Source: Phreatobacter aquaticus
GTDB lineage: Bacteria; Pseudomonadota; Alphaproteobacteria; Rhizobiales; Phreatobacteraceae
Length of the DNA: 64,000 bases
Assembly: GCF_005160265.1 (NCBI RefSeq)
Contig: NZ_CP039865.1
Span: 2,194,828-2,258,827, forward strand
Reading direction: 5' to 3'
The notes under the pieces were generated by a model that had not been told where the DNA came from, ran no database searches, and was given only the letters and a program-made list of their open reading frames with translations. A program made the position numbers and the translations under genes. Below, in pieces: positions 8,896-16,172 of the stretch (its first letter is position 1; each line of letters starts with the position of its first letter).

Positions 8896-8920
8896 AGGCC
8901 GCCTTCGGGCGGCCTTTTTT
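8896..8920 (+). terminator. Rho-independent terminator of the beta-barrel gene
   Basis: AGGCCGCC and GGCGGCCT (8896-8903 and 8908-8915) pair over 8 bp with a TTCG tetraloop and are followed by TTTTT, the textbook form. Confidence 0.95.
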
Positions 8921-8986
8921 GTTGAGGCGACCGCGGGAGGGAACGCTGCTGTTTGACCTGACGCCAGATGCGCTTGGGAGACGCGG

Positions 8987-9331
8987 TCAGCCGCCGCAGT
9001 GGAATGGCAGGAATGTGCTGGCAGCGCCGGCATTCATCGCCAGGATCACCATGACATTGGCGATGGCGAGTTCCTCCGGCGATCGTGGGCAGGCCATGCC
9101 CCTGGCCTGACAGCCGGAATCGAGGAAGGCCTGATGATCAGCCAGAAATGGCGCGCTCAAGCCCTGCCTGCCGCGGCTTGCCAACGTGTGGGTCCAGGCC
9201 GACCGGTAATTGGCGCATTTGGTCTCCGACCATGTCGGGCGGCCCGTGGCCTGGGCGAGGGCAGGCGCACCCGCGCAAGCTGGAACGGTCAGAACGGCGA
9301 GGACGGTGGCGCGAAGCAGGTGGGCAATCAT
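8987..9331 (-). CDS. Small secreted cysteine-containing hypothetical protein
   Basis: From ATG 9331 this gives 114 residues starting MIAHLLRATVLAVLTVPACA, a signal peptide, followed by a mature domain with four cysteines (KCANYR, DSGCQ, GMACPRS and the C-terminal FHCGG), which suggests two disulfides in the periplasm. The frame also allows ATG 9367, but that would put 12 residues before the signal peptide. I do not recognise the family. It lies just downstream of the four-paralog array and reads in the same direction, but is separated from it by a terminator. Confidence 0.65.
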   Translation of the reverse strand: MIAHLLRATVLAVLTVPACAGAPALAQATGRPTWSETKCANYRSAWTHTLASRGRQGLSAPFLADHQAFLDSGCQARGMACPRSPEELAIANVMVILAMNAGAASTFLPFHCGG

Positions 9332-9402
9332 CGAAAAGCCAGGCTGGAACACCGGCGCAGACATCACGACCGGCGATGCGCGTCAATCAGGCGCCCAGAC
9401 GA

Positions 9403-9430
9403 CAAAGCCGGAGGCAGGATGCCTCCGGCT
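9403..9430 (-). terminator. Terminator ending the paralog array (copy 1)
   Basis: AGCCGGAGGC (9406-9415) and GCCTCCGGCT (9421-9430) form a 10-bp stem with a 5-nt loop. Read on the minus strand it is followed by TTTG. The same hairpin and flanks recur at 10762-10786 after copy 4. Confidence 0.75.
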
Positions 9431-9468
9431 CGTCATGGGTGATGGGGTGTAGAGGGACCAGTGCCCCA

Positions 9469-9759
9469 TCAGCAGCGGCGCGGCACGAGCACGTTCATGC
9501 TCGGCGTGATCGGCTGGCCGAAGCCCGGTCCGCCGAGCTTCAGAACATCTCCGCTGCACGAGGTGCGGCGGATAAGATCGTAGACGACGAGAAAGCTCGC
9601 AATGCCGACGATCGAGCCCGTGCCCCACAGGCCCGCGGCATTCGAGGCGACCGGCACCGGCACCATGTCGGCACGGCTCTCCCGGGGCGACAGCGCAACA
9701 AGCGAGACGGCAACAAGCGCGGCCGCAGCGAGGCGCGTCAGACTATTGAATTTGCACAT
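9469..9759 (-). CDS. Tandem small secreted protein, copy 1
   Basis: This 96-residue protein starts MCKFNSLTRLAAAALVAVSL (signal peptide, cleaved near SRA-DM). The mature part is short: a variable Val/Pro-rich region, then the strongly conserved block GLWGTGSIVGIASFLVVYD, LIRRTSCSGDVLKLGGPGFG and the C-terminal NVLVPRRC. The hydrophobic run GIASFLVVYDLI could be a membrane helix. Two cysteines (SCSGD and the final Cys) are invariant in all four copies. ATG 9759 has aggatt upstream. I do not recognise a named family. Copies 2 and 3 lie directly upstream in the same direction, and a terminator follows this one, so the three may be cotranscribed. Confidence 0.8.
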   Translation of the reverse strand: MCKFNSLTRLAAAALVAVSLVALSPRESRADMVPVPVASNAAGLWGTGSIVGIASFLVVYDLIRRTSCSGDVLKLGGPGFGQPITPSMNVLVPRRC

Positions 9760-10440
9760 CAGGAATCCTCCAAGGTCGAACGGTTGATTGCGGGGCCATG
9801 TCCCGCAAGCTCCAGGATCGGCCCGCATCCCGGGTGGATCGGGCCGCTTGGGTGACGGATCAGCGGGCCGGGCAGCGGCGCGGAACGAGCACGTTCATGC
9901 TCGGATTGATCGGCTGGCCGAACCCCGGTCCGCCGAGCTTCAGGACATCACCGCTGCACGAGGTGCGGCGGATAAGGTCGTAGACGACGAGAAAGCTGGC
10001 AATGCCGACGATCGAGCCCGTGCCCCACAGGCCCGCAGCATTCGAGGCGAGCGGCACCGGCACCGGCACCATGTTGGCTCGGCTCTCCCGGGGCGCCAGC
10101 GCAACAAGCGAGACGGCAACAAGCGCGGCGGCAGAGAGGCGCGTCAGACTATTGAACTTGCACATCAGGAATCCTCCAAAGGTCGAACGGTTGATTGTGG
10201 GGCTATGTCCCGCAAGCTCCAGGATCGGCCCGCATCCCGGGTGGATCTGGCCGCTTGGGTGACGGATCAGCGGGCCGGGCAGCGGCGCGGCACAAGCACG
10301 TTCATGCTCGGATTGATCGGCTGGCCGAAGCCCGGGCCGCCGAGCTTCAGGACATCACCGCTGCACGAGGTGCGGCGGATAAGGTCGTAGACGACGAGAA
10401 AGCTGGCGACGCCGATGATCGAGCCGGTGCCCCACAGGCC
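9470..10440. repeat. Tandem direct DNA repeat of ~400-407 bp covering copies 1-3
   Basis: The DNA of copies 1 and 2 is nearly identical over the coding region (offset 400 bp) and, counting from a 7-bp length change, over the upstream region (offset 407 bp). Copy 3 matches copy 2 at offset 407 from 10199 through its conserved C-terminal half to about 10440 and then diverges. The 7-bp change is one extra CACCGG unit plus one base. This is a recent tandem amplification with non-coding spacers included. Confidence 0.85.
9860..10165 (-). CDS. Tandem small secreted protein, copy 2
   Basis: This 101-residue paralog of copy 1 starts MCKFNSLTRLSAAALVAVSL. It differs mainly by an extra Val-Pro pair in the spacer (PVPVPLAS, from a CACCGG repeat) and by the ending RRCPAR, which adds three residues after the terminal Cys. 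The conserved block from GLWGTG to NVLVPRRC is the same. The ribosome binding site and upstream DNA are nearly identical to those of copy 1, so the two should be expressed alike unless promoters differ. The function is unknown; the protein should be exported and possibly membrane-anchored. Confidence 0.8.
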   Translation of the reverse strand: MCKFNSLTRLSAAALVAVSLVALAPRESRANMVPVPVPLASNAAGLWGTGSIVGIASFLVVYDLIRRTSCSGDVLKLGGPGFGQPINPSMNVLVPRRCPAR

Positions 10441-10569
10441 AGCGGAATTGGAAGCAACTGGAGCGACGGCCATGGGATAAGCAAAGCTCGTGCGGCTCGG
10501 AAGCACAACAAGAGATCCAGCAACGGCGGCGGTCGCGGCGAGATATGTCAGTTTTCTGGTCATGTGCAT
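10267..10569 (-). CDS. Tandem small secreted protein, copy 3
   Basis: ATG 10569 follows agaggga and gives 100 residues starting MHMTRKLTYLAATAAVAGSL. The signal peptide and spacer are unlike copies 1 and 2, while the mature block (GLWGTGSIIGVASFLVVYD, LIRRTSCSGDVLKLGGPG) and the RRCPAR ending are the same as in copy 2. The mosaic pattern, identical 3' half with divergent 5' half, suggests recombination or gene conversion between array members. An ATG at 10563 is an alternative start. Confidence 0.78.
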   Translation of the reverse strand: MHMTRKLTYLAATAAVAGSLVVLPSRTSFAYPMAVAPVASNSAGLWGTGSIIGVASFLVVYDLIRRTSCSGDVLKLGGPGFGQPINPSMNVLVPRRCPAR

Positions 10570-10761
10570 GACAGTCCCTCTGAGATTAGACAGGCCCTTC
10601 AAGGCCCATGTGATGTAGTCAGGCTAGATCAGGAAGGGCAGCTTTCACATGATCCATCTCAAAAAAATTCCGCCGAATATTGCGATGTATGAGATGACGA
10701 TTTGCGCGGGCAGCAGGGGCATCTCGCCGAAGGCGGCGCAATGTCGATGCCCAAACGACAA

Positions 10762-10786
10762 AGCCGGAGGCAGGCGGCCTCCGGCT
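10762..10786 (-). terminator. Terminator after paralog copy 4
   Basis: AGCCGGAGGC (10762-10771) and GCCTCCGGCT (10777-10786) pair over 10 bp with a 5-nt loop, followed on the minus strand by TTTG. It is a duplicate of the hairpin at 9406-9430, flanks included, so copy 4 has its own transcript end. Confidence 0.75.
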
Positions 10787-10823
10787 CGTCATCTGTGGGC
10801 CGTGTGGATGGATCAGCGCCCCA

Positions 10824-11117
10824 TCAGCAGCGGCGCGGCACCAGAACGTTCTGGCCGGGCGTGATCGGCTGGCCGAAGCCCGGGCCGCCGAGCTTCAGGA
10901 AGTCGCCGCTGCAGCTGGTACGGCGGATGATGTCGTAGATCACCAGGAAGCTTGCAATGCCGACGGTGGAACCGGCGCCCCACACGCCCGCGACGCTCTT
11001 GCCGGCGACAGGCAGCGGTGCCGGGAGGGCCTGACTGGCCGAGGAGGACAGCGACAGCAGGGAGGTGGCGAGCAGGGCTGCGGCGGAGACTGCCTTGAGG
11101 CTCTTGGTGATGCGCAT
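10824..11117 (-). CDS. Tandem small secreted protein, copy 4 (most diverged)
   Basis: ATG 11117 follows aaggac and gives 97 residues starting MRITKSLKAVSAAALLATSL, with a signal peptide ending near SQA. The conserved block is present with substitutions (GVWGAGSTVGIASFLVIYD, IIRRTSCSGDFLKLGGPG) and the protein ends NVLVPRRC like copy 1. Both cysteines are kept. It is the oldest branch of the array by sequence and is separated from copies 1-3 by about 250 bp and its own terminator. The longer frame upstream to 11315 is not coding. Confidence 0.78.
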   Translation of the reverse strand: MRITKSLKAVSAAALLATSLLSLSSSASQALPAPLPVAGKSVAGVWGAGSTVGIASFLVIYDIIRRTSCSGDFLKLGGPGFGQPITPGQNVLVPRRC

Positions 11118-11440
11118 GAGAAGTCCTTTGGACCGAGAGTGAGTGCGGGTCATCGCGGGCCAGCCGACAAGCGACAGGATAGCCACGATCTTCAGCTTCG
11201 AATCATGGAGCTGATCGAATTCAACATTGTCAGGCCGCTGAATGTGGTCAAGCAAACGATGTTCGCTTCGTAAAATGAATCCTAAATTGTAGGCGATGAT
11301 GACTTGGAGTTGCATTTTGATGCTTTGCCCCGTTGCGGTGTCTGCTCCGGCCCTTGCTATCCTCGCCCCGATCCGCCACCGCTGGCTGAGGTCCGATGCA
11401 TCCGGTGATTCTGCCGGCTGCCGTCGGGCAGGAGAGTCCC
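11118..11440. other. Intergenic region, A/T-richer, no gene seen
   Basis: This 323-base divergent spacer lies between copy 4 of the array and the 84-residue protein gene. Bases 11210-11330 are noticeably A/T-richer than the window average, as expected for promoters; I cannot define -35/-10 elements with confidence. Confidence 0.5.
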
Positions 11441-11695
11441 ATGGCGCTTCGTACCGAGTTCATCGTCATCCCGATCGTCGTCGGCAAGCGCGGCAAGCTG
11501 ACGGTCGGCACCCGCGAGATGCAGAAGAGCGAGGCCGCCGCCATCCGCATGGTCGAGCGCCTGTCGCTGACCAAGGCTGGCGCGATCGCCATTGCCCAGG
11601 ATGTCGATTCCGAGACCGAGTTCTTCGGCGAGCCGCGGCTCATCCTGCAGATGGGTCAGATCCCCGAGGGCTTCATCGAGGCCATGGCCGCCTGA
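11441..11695 (+). CDS. Small hypothetical protein (84 residues)
   Basis: The ATG at 11441 follows caggaga. The protein starts MALRTEFIVIPIVVGKRGKL and continues with a charged region ending in MGQIPEGFIEAMAA. No signal peptide or membrane span is convincing. I do not recognise the family, but the good ribosome binding site and coding character support it. It converges on the CoA-transferase gene with 13 bp between stops. Confidence 0.7.
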   Translation: MALRTEFIVIPIVVGKRGKLTVGTREMQKSEAAAIRMVERLSLTKAGAIAIAQDVDSETEFFGEPRLILQMGQIPEGFIEAMAA

Positions 11696-11708
11696 GGCCT
11701 GCGCCTCG

Positions 11709-12482
11709 TCAGGCCATGGCCGGCTGGTCCAGCGCCGCGATTTCGGCCGAGAGCTGGCGGGCAAATTCTGGATAGGTCTCCGAGAGTTCGGTCAGCACGC
11801 GCCCGCGCAGCAGGGCAAGCGTCGCGGCATCCGGGTCGGCCGTGAAGGCCGGCTGGGCATCGTGGTCGAAGCCAAAACCGGTAGCCGCCTTGATCTCGTC
11901 GAGCGTATGGCCGGGATGGACGCTCTCCAGCCGGAAGCGCTTGGCCTTCCGGTCGAACGAGAACCGCCCGAGGCTGGTGAGCAGCGCATAGGGCCCGCCG
12001 GGCCGGTGCACGCCCTCCGGACTGGTGCCGGGCGCCGAGATGAAATCGACCTTGTCGACGAACACCCGCGGCGTGTGCTCCTCGCGGAACAGGATCACCC
12101 GCGGCACGACGAAATAGAGATAGCTCGAGCCGAACGAGCCCGGCCAGCGCACCTTGGTCTGCGGATAGTCGCCGCCGGTGCCGACGAGGTTGATGTTCGC
12201 CTCGCCGTCGATCTGCCCGCCGCCGAGGAAGAACGCGTCGATCCGGCCCTGGCCCGCGCAGTCGAACAGCTCGGCCGAGCCGTTGGTGAAGAAGTTGTGC
12301 TCGCGCGACCCGAGGATCGAGATGCGGACGCGTGCGGCACCCTCGCGCTCGGCCAGCGCCCGGCGCAGCATGGCGCCGGCAGCGGGAATGGGCGACGAGG
12401 CGCCGACCGCGACATGGCGGACGCCTTCGAGCAGGCGGGCGACGGTGACGATCAGCCTTTCGCGGGGCAGGAGAACGCTCAC
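11709..12482 (-). CDS. CoA-transferase family protein, beta subunit
   Basis: This 257-residue subunit belongs to the family I CoA-transferase fold: VAVGASSPIPAAGAMLRRAL near the N-terminus, GRIDAFFLGGGQIDGEANIN and VDKVDFISAPG further on. Classical beta subunits carry the catalytic Glu in an ENG-type motif; I do not find that motif, so the pair may act like IpdAB (a hydrolase-type ring-opening enzyme) or on an unusual acyl group instead of doing ordinary CoA exchange. Its start overlaps the alpha-subunit stop by 4 bp. Confidence 0.8.
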   Translation of the reverse strand: MSVLLPRERLIVTVARLLEGVRHVAVGASSPIPAAGAMLRRALAEREGAARVRISILGSREHNFFTNGSAELFDCAGQGRIDAFFLGGGQIDGEANINLVGTGGDYPQTKVRWPGSFGSSYLYFVVPRVILFREEHTPRVFVDKVDFISAPGTSPEGVHRPGGPYALLTSLGRFSFDRKAKRFRLESVHPGHTLDEIKAATGFGFDHDAQPAFTADPDAATLALLRGRVLTELSETYPEFARQLSAEIAALDQPAMA

Positions 12483-13297
12483 GACACCGCCTCCAGGACC
12501 CTAGCGCCTGCAAGATAGTCGCGGAAGCCTTCCTCGCTGCGGGCGGCGCGCGCGTAGCGCGTCACCTCGGCCATGTCGGCGCCGTACTCGCCCCAGAGCC
12601 CGATCGGCGCCGCGCCGCGGGGCGCCAGCGCCACTGCCTCGACATAGAGGCCGGGCAGCACGCCCGCCGCCATGGTCTCGTCAGCGAGCAGGCTCTCGTC
12701 CACGATGCGCTCTACCGTCACCAGCGTCAGTTTCGAGGCATAGGCCATGCTGGCAAGCTCCCGCCTGCGGCCGATCCAGACATTGCCGTCGCGGTCGGCC
12801 ATCGGGCAGTGGAAGATCGCGACATCGGGGTGGATTGCCGGGATAGCGACGATCGGGTCCGGCGTGTCGGAGAACGGATTGTCGATCACCTTCCAGTCGG
12901 GCCGGTTGGCGAGCACGTCGGTGCCGATCAGGCCGCGCAAGGTCGCGAACGGCACGCCCTTCTGCGCGGCCAGGAATCCCGCATGGACGGCAGGGCAGGT
13001 CGCATCCATCACCCGGATCGTACCCTGCGCAATGGCCCGGTTGAAACAGGGCGCGCCACCGGCTTCGCCCAGCGTGATGGCACTGGTCTCCATCGTCTGG
13101 ACCAGGCCGGCGCCAATCAGCATGTCCGGCTGCATGCCGCCGGTCGGCAGGCAGACGACGTGCAGATCGCGTAGGCCGCGCGCGATCAGCGGCCGGGTCA
13201 TCGCCATGGAGACGCCGGCATAATCGACCGGCAGCGCCAGCTTGGCACCCGACGGCACCATGGCGGCGAGATCATCAAGGCTCGGCAGTCTCGGCAT
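12479..13297 (-). CDS. CoA-transferase family protein, alpha subunit
   Basis: This 272-residue partner of the beta subunit is an alpha-type chain: MTRPLIARGLRDLHVVCLPTGG, the VQTMETSAITLGEAGGAPCF stretch in the glycine-rich core, then FATLRGLIGTDVL. It is related to glutaconate CoA-transferase/IpdA-type chains. The two genes form a translationally coupled pair on the minus strand. The FAD monooxygenase gene lies 72 bp upstream in the same direction and may belong to the same transcript. Substrate unknown. Confidence 0.82.
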   Translation of the reverse strand: MPRLPSLDDLAAMVPSGAKLALPVDYAGVSMAMTRPLIARGLRDLHVVCLPTGGMQPDMLIGAGLVQTMETSAITLGEAGGAPCFNRAIAQGTIRVMDATCPAVHAGFLAAQKGVPFATLRGLIGTDVLANRPDWKVIDNPFSDTPDPIVAIPAIHPDVAIFHCPMADRDGNVWIGRRRELASMAYASKLTLVTVERIVDESLLADETMAAGVLPGLYVEAVALAPRGAAPIGLWGEYGADMAEVTRYARAARSEEGFRDYLAGARVLEAVS

Positions 13298-13369
13298 GGC
13301 GGGACCTCGGGGAAGGGGGACAGGCTGCGGGCGGTCATCATGCGCGCCGGGCGCGTTCGCACAATCCGG

Positions 13370-15151
13370 CTATCGGGGGACGGGGGCCTGATAGACCGGG
13401 GTCGGCAGGCCCTCCATCCGCGCCTTCAATTGCAGCGCCAGATAGCTCGAATAGTGCCGGGATTGCTGCAGGTTGCCGCCATGCAGCCAGAGGCCCGGCT
13501 GGCCCGTCGGCTTCCACATGGCGCGGAGTTCGCCAGCCCAGGGGCCGGGATCCCTGGTCGTGCCGGAGCCGAGGCCCCAGATCGGCCCGACCTTGTCGGC
13601 GGCGTCCTTCGAGACGAGCTTCTCCACCCACTGGCTCATCGGCCCGTAGCCGGTCGCATAGACGATGAGATCGGCGGCAAGCAGCGAGCCATCGTCCAGC
13701 CGAACGCCATCGGCCTCGATCGCCGTCACCGCCACGCCGCTCTTCAGCTTCACCGAGCCATTGGCGATCAGTTCGGAGGCGCCGACATCGATGTAATAGC
13801 CTGAGCCCCGGCGCAGATATTTCAGACCCAGACCCGTGCCGTCCTCGCCGAAATCCAGCATGAAGCCGCGCGCCCGCAGGCGATCGTAGAGATCGGCATC
13901 GCGCTTCTGGATCAGCTCGTAGACCGGCTTCTGCACCTTGGGCAGCATGCCATAGGGCATCGAGGCCATCAGGATGTCGGCCTTGTCGGTGGTGATCCCG
14001 GCGGCGAGCGCTTGCTCCGAGAACAGCCGTCCCCAGGTGAATTCCATCAGCGTCTCGGACTTCACCACCAGGGTGGACGAGCGCTGCACCATGGTGACAT
14101 CGGCGCCGTTCTCCCAGAGATCGGCCGCGATATCATGGGCGGAATTGTTCGAGCCGATGACCACGCAGCTTTTGCCGGCATAGCCCTCGCCGCCGCGATG
14201 CCCGCTCGAATGGTGCTGCTCGCCCTTGAAATCCGCCATGCCCGGAAAGTCCGGCAACTGCGGAAAGCCCGACATGCCCGTGGCGATCACCACCTGCTTG
14301 GGCTTGAGAACGATCACCTCGCCGCCGCGCCGGACCTCCACGGTCCATTCCGCTTTGGCCTCGTCATAGGTCGCCGACAGCGCCTCGGTGGCACCCCAGT
14401 AATTCAGCTCCATGACCTTGGCATAGGCTTCCAGCCAGTCGCCGATCTGGTCCTTCGGGATGAACACCGGCCAATGGTCGGGGAAGGGCAGATAGGGCAG
14501 GTGGTTGTACCAGACGGGGTCGTGGAGGCAGAGCGACTTGTAGCGGCTGCGCCAGGTGTCGCCGGGCTTGTCGCGCTTGTCGATGATCAGCGTTGGCACG
14601 CCGAGCCGCTTCAGCCGCGCACCAAGGCCAATGCCGCCCTGGCCGCCGCCAATGATCAGGCAATAGGGCTGGACGCTGTGGCCGAGGCTCGCCTCTTCCT
14701 GCTGCCGCCGCTCCAGCCAGCTCTTGCGGCCTTGTCTCACGCCGTGCTCGACGCCGCGATCCCGTGTCGGGCCGCGCTTCTCCTCGAAGCCCTTCAGCGA
14801 TTGCAATGTGGTGAGCAGCGTCAGCGCCCGGCCATCCTGGATGCGGACATGGCCGCGCCCGGCACCCTGCGCGGTCTCGAAGCGGATCAGGCCCTCAGCC
14901 GTGCCATTCGCGCCACGCGTCGCGCCATCCTCCGACACCCAGTTGCTCGCGCCGACATCGGCGGCCCGTTCGCTGAGCATGGCGGCAATTGCTGGCCGGC
15001 CCTCCAGCGTATGGATCGTCCAGGTGAAGGCGAGGAGATCGCGCCAATAGCCGTCGTCTGCGAACAGCGCGGCGGCGGCATCGCCGCCCTCAGCCAGCGC
15101 AGCCTCGAAACGCGCCAGCCACGCGTCGATCTCGGCCTTCGGATCCTGCAT
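13370..15151 (-). CDS. Flavin-containing monooxygenase with N-terminal NTF2-like domain
   Basis: This 593-residue protein has an NTF2/SnoaL-like domain at about residues 1-150 and a flavin monooxygenase domain from about residue 160. The FAD motif is IIGGGQGGIGLGARL, an NADPH Rossmann motif is VVIGSNNSAHDIAADLWENG, and ATGYGPMSQWV resembles the family's C-terminal signature. It should use NADPH and oxygen for a Baeyer-Villiger or heteroatom oxygenation. ATG 15151 has aggga upstream; the frame runs on to 15205. A CoA-transferase pair follows, hinting at breakdown of a small carbonyl or acid compound. Confidence 0.87.
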   Translation of the reverse strand: MQDPKAEIDAWLARFEAALAEGGDAAAALFADDGYWRDLLAFTWTIHTLEGRPAIAAMLSERAADVGASNWVSEDGATRGANGTAEGLIRFETAQGAGRGHVRIQDGRALTLLTTLQSLKGFEEKRGPTRDRGVEHGVRQGRKSWLERRQQEEASLGHSVQPYCLIIGGGQGGIGLGARLKRLGVPTLIIDKRDKPGDTWRSRYKSLCLHDPVWYNHLPYLPFPDHWPVFIPKDQIGDWLEAYAKVMELNYWGATEALSATYDEAKAEWTVEVRRGGEVIVLKPKQVVIATGMSGFPQLPDFPGMADFKGEQHHSSGHRGGEGYAGKSCVVIGSNNSAHDIAADLWENGADVTMVQRSSTLVVKSETLMEFTWGRLFSEQALAAGITTDKADILMASMPYGMLPKVQKPVYELIQKRDADLYDRLRARGFMLDFGEDGTGLGLKYLRRGSGYYIDVGASELIANGSVKLKSGVAVTAIEADGVRLDDGSLLAADLIVYATGYGPMSQWVEKLVSKDAADKVGPIWGLGSGTTRDPGPWAGELRAMWKPTGQPGLWLHGGNLQQSRHYSSYLALQLKARMEGLPTPVYQAPVPR

Positions 15152-15347
15152 CGTTTCGTTCCCTGCAATCATCGGCCCGGTTCGAGCCGGCGCCTTTGTG
15201 GGCAATCGGACAGGCTTCGCGCCTCAAGGTCCAGCATCCTTCACGCATGGCAGGCGGGCATCGGCCAGCGGCAAGGCGCACCATGGCGCACGCTTCTTGC
15301 TTCGCCTAGGCTTGTGCTTCGCACTTCGCAGTCATGGTGATGCTGGA

Positions 15348-16172
15348 ATGGATTTGAATACGGTCTCCGAGATCCTGAGACCCCGCCAGATCGACGCGAC
15401 GACCGGCTGGCGGCCGGGCGATGCCTGGCTCGCCGGCGGCACGTGGCTGTTCTCCGAGCCGCAGCCGGAGGTGACCCGGCTGATCGATCTGACCGATCTC
15501 GGCTGGCCGGCCCTCACCATCACCGAGCGTGGCCTCGAGATCGCCGCCACTTGCACCATCGCCGAGCTCGACGCCTTCCAGGCCCCCGCCGACTGGTCTG
15601 CCGCGCCGCTGATCGGCCAGTGCTGCCGCTCCTTCCTCGCCTCGTTCAAGATCTGGAATGTTGCGACCGTCGGCGGCAATCTCTGCCTCGGCCTGCCGGC
15701 CGGCCCGATGATCTCGCTTGGCCTCGCACTCGACGGCATCTGCACGATGCTCGGGCCGGATGGCGCGACCCGCGAGATGGCGGTGACCGATTTCGTCGGC
15801 GGGCCGCTGGTCAACGCATTGCGACAAGGCGAGTGCCTGCGCAGCCTGACGCTGCCGATGGCAGCCCTCCGTCGCCGCTTCGCCTTCCGCCGGCAATCGC
15901 TGACGCCGCTCGGCCGCTCCGGCGTGCTGCTCATCGGCACGGTCGACGAGAGCGGCGCCTTCGCGCTGGCGGTGACGGCGTCGGTCCGCCGGCCGCTATC
16001 GCTCGCCTTTCCATCTCTCCCGACCGCCGCCGGGCTGGCCGACCGCATCGCCGCCGAGATCCCGGATGACCTCTATTACGACGATGTCCACGGCGCGCCG
16101 GCCTGGCGCCGCCACCTGACAGGTGTTTTCGCCGAGGAGATCCGCGCCGAGCTTTCAGGCGAGGCCGCATGA
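15348..16172 (+). CDS. Molybdenum hydroxylase, FAD-binding subunit
   Basis: This 274-residue protein belongs to the CoxM/XdhB-like FAD_binding_5 family: GDAWLAGGTWLFSE for pyrophosphate binding and IWNVATVGGNLCLGLPAGP for isoalloxazine contact, then a CO-dehydrogenase flavoprotein C-terminal domain. It passes electrons from the 2Fe-2S clusters to an acceptor. ATG 15348 has only a weak ribosome binding site. It overlaps the next gene by 4 bp (ATGA), so the two subunits are made together. Confidence 0.9.
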   Translation: MDLNTVSEILRPRQIDATTGWRPGDAWLAGGTWLFSEPQPEVTRLIDLTDLGWPALTITERGLEIAATCTIAELDAFQAPADWSAAPLIGQCCRSFLASFKIWNVATVGGNLCLGLPAGPMISLGLALDGICTMLGPDGATREMAVTDFVGGPLVNALRQGECLRSLTLPMAALRRRFAFRRQSLTPLGRSGVLLIGTVDESGAFALAVTASVRRPLSLAFPSLPTAAGLADRIAAEIPDDLYYDDVHGAPAWRRHLTGVFAEEIRAELSGEAA

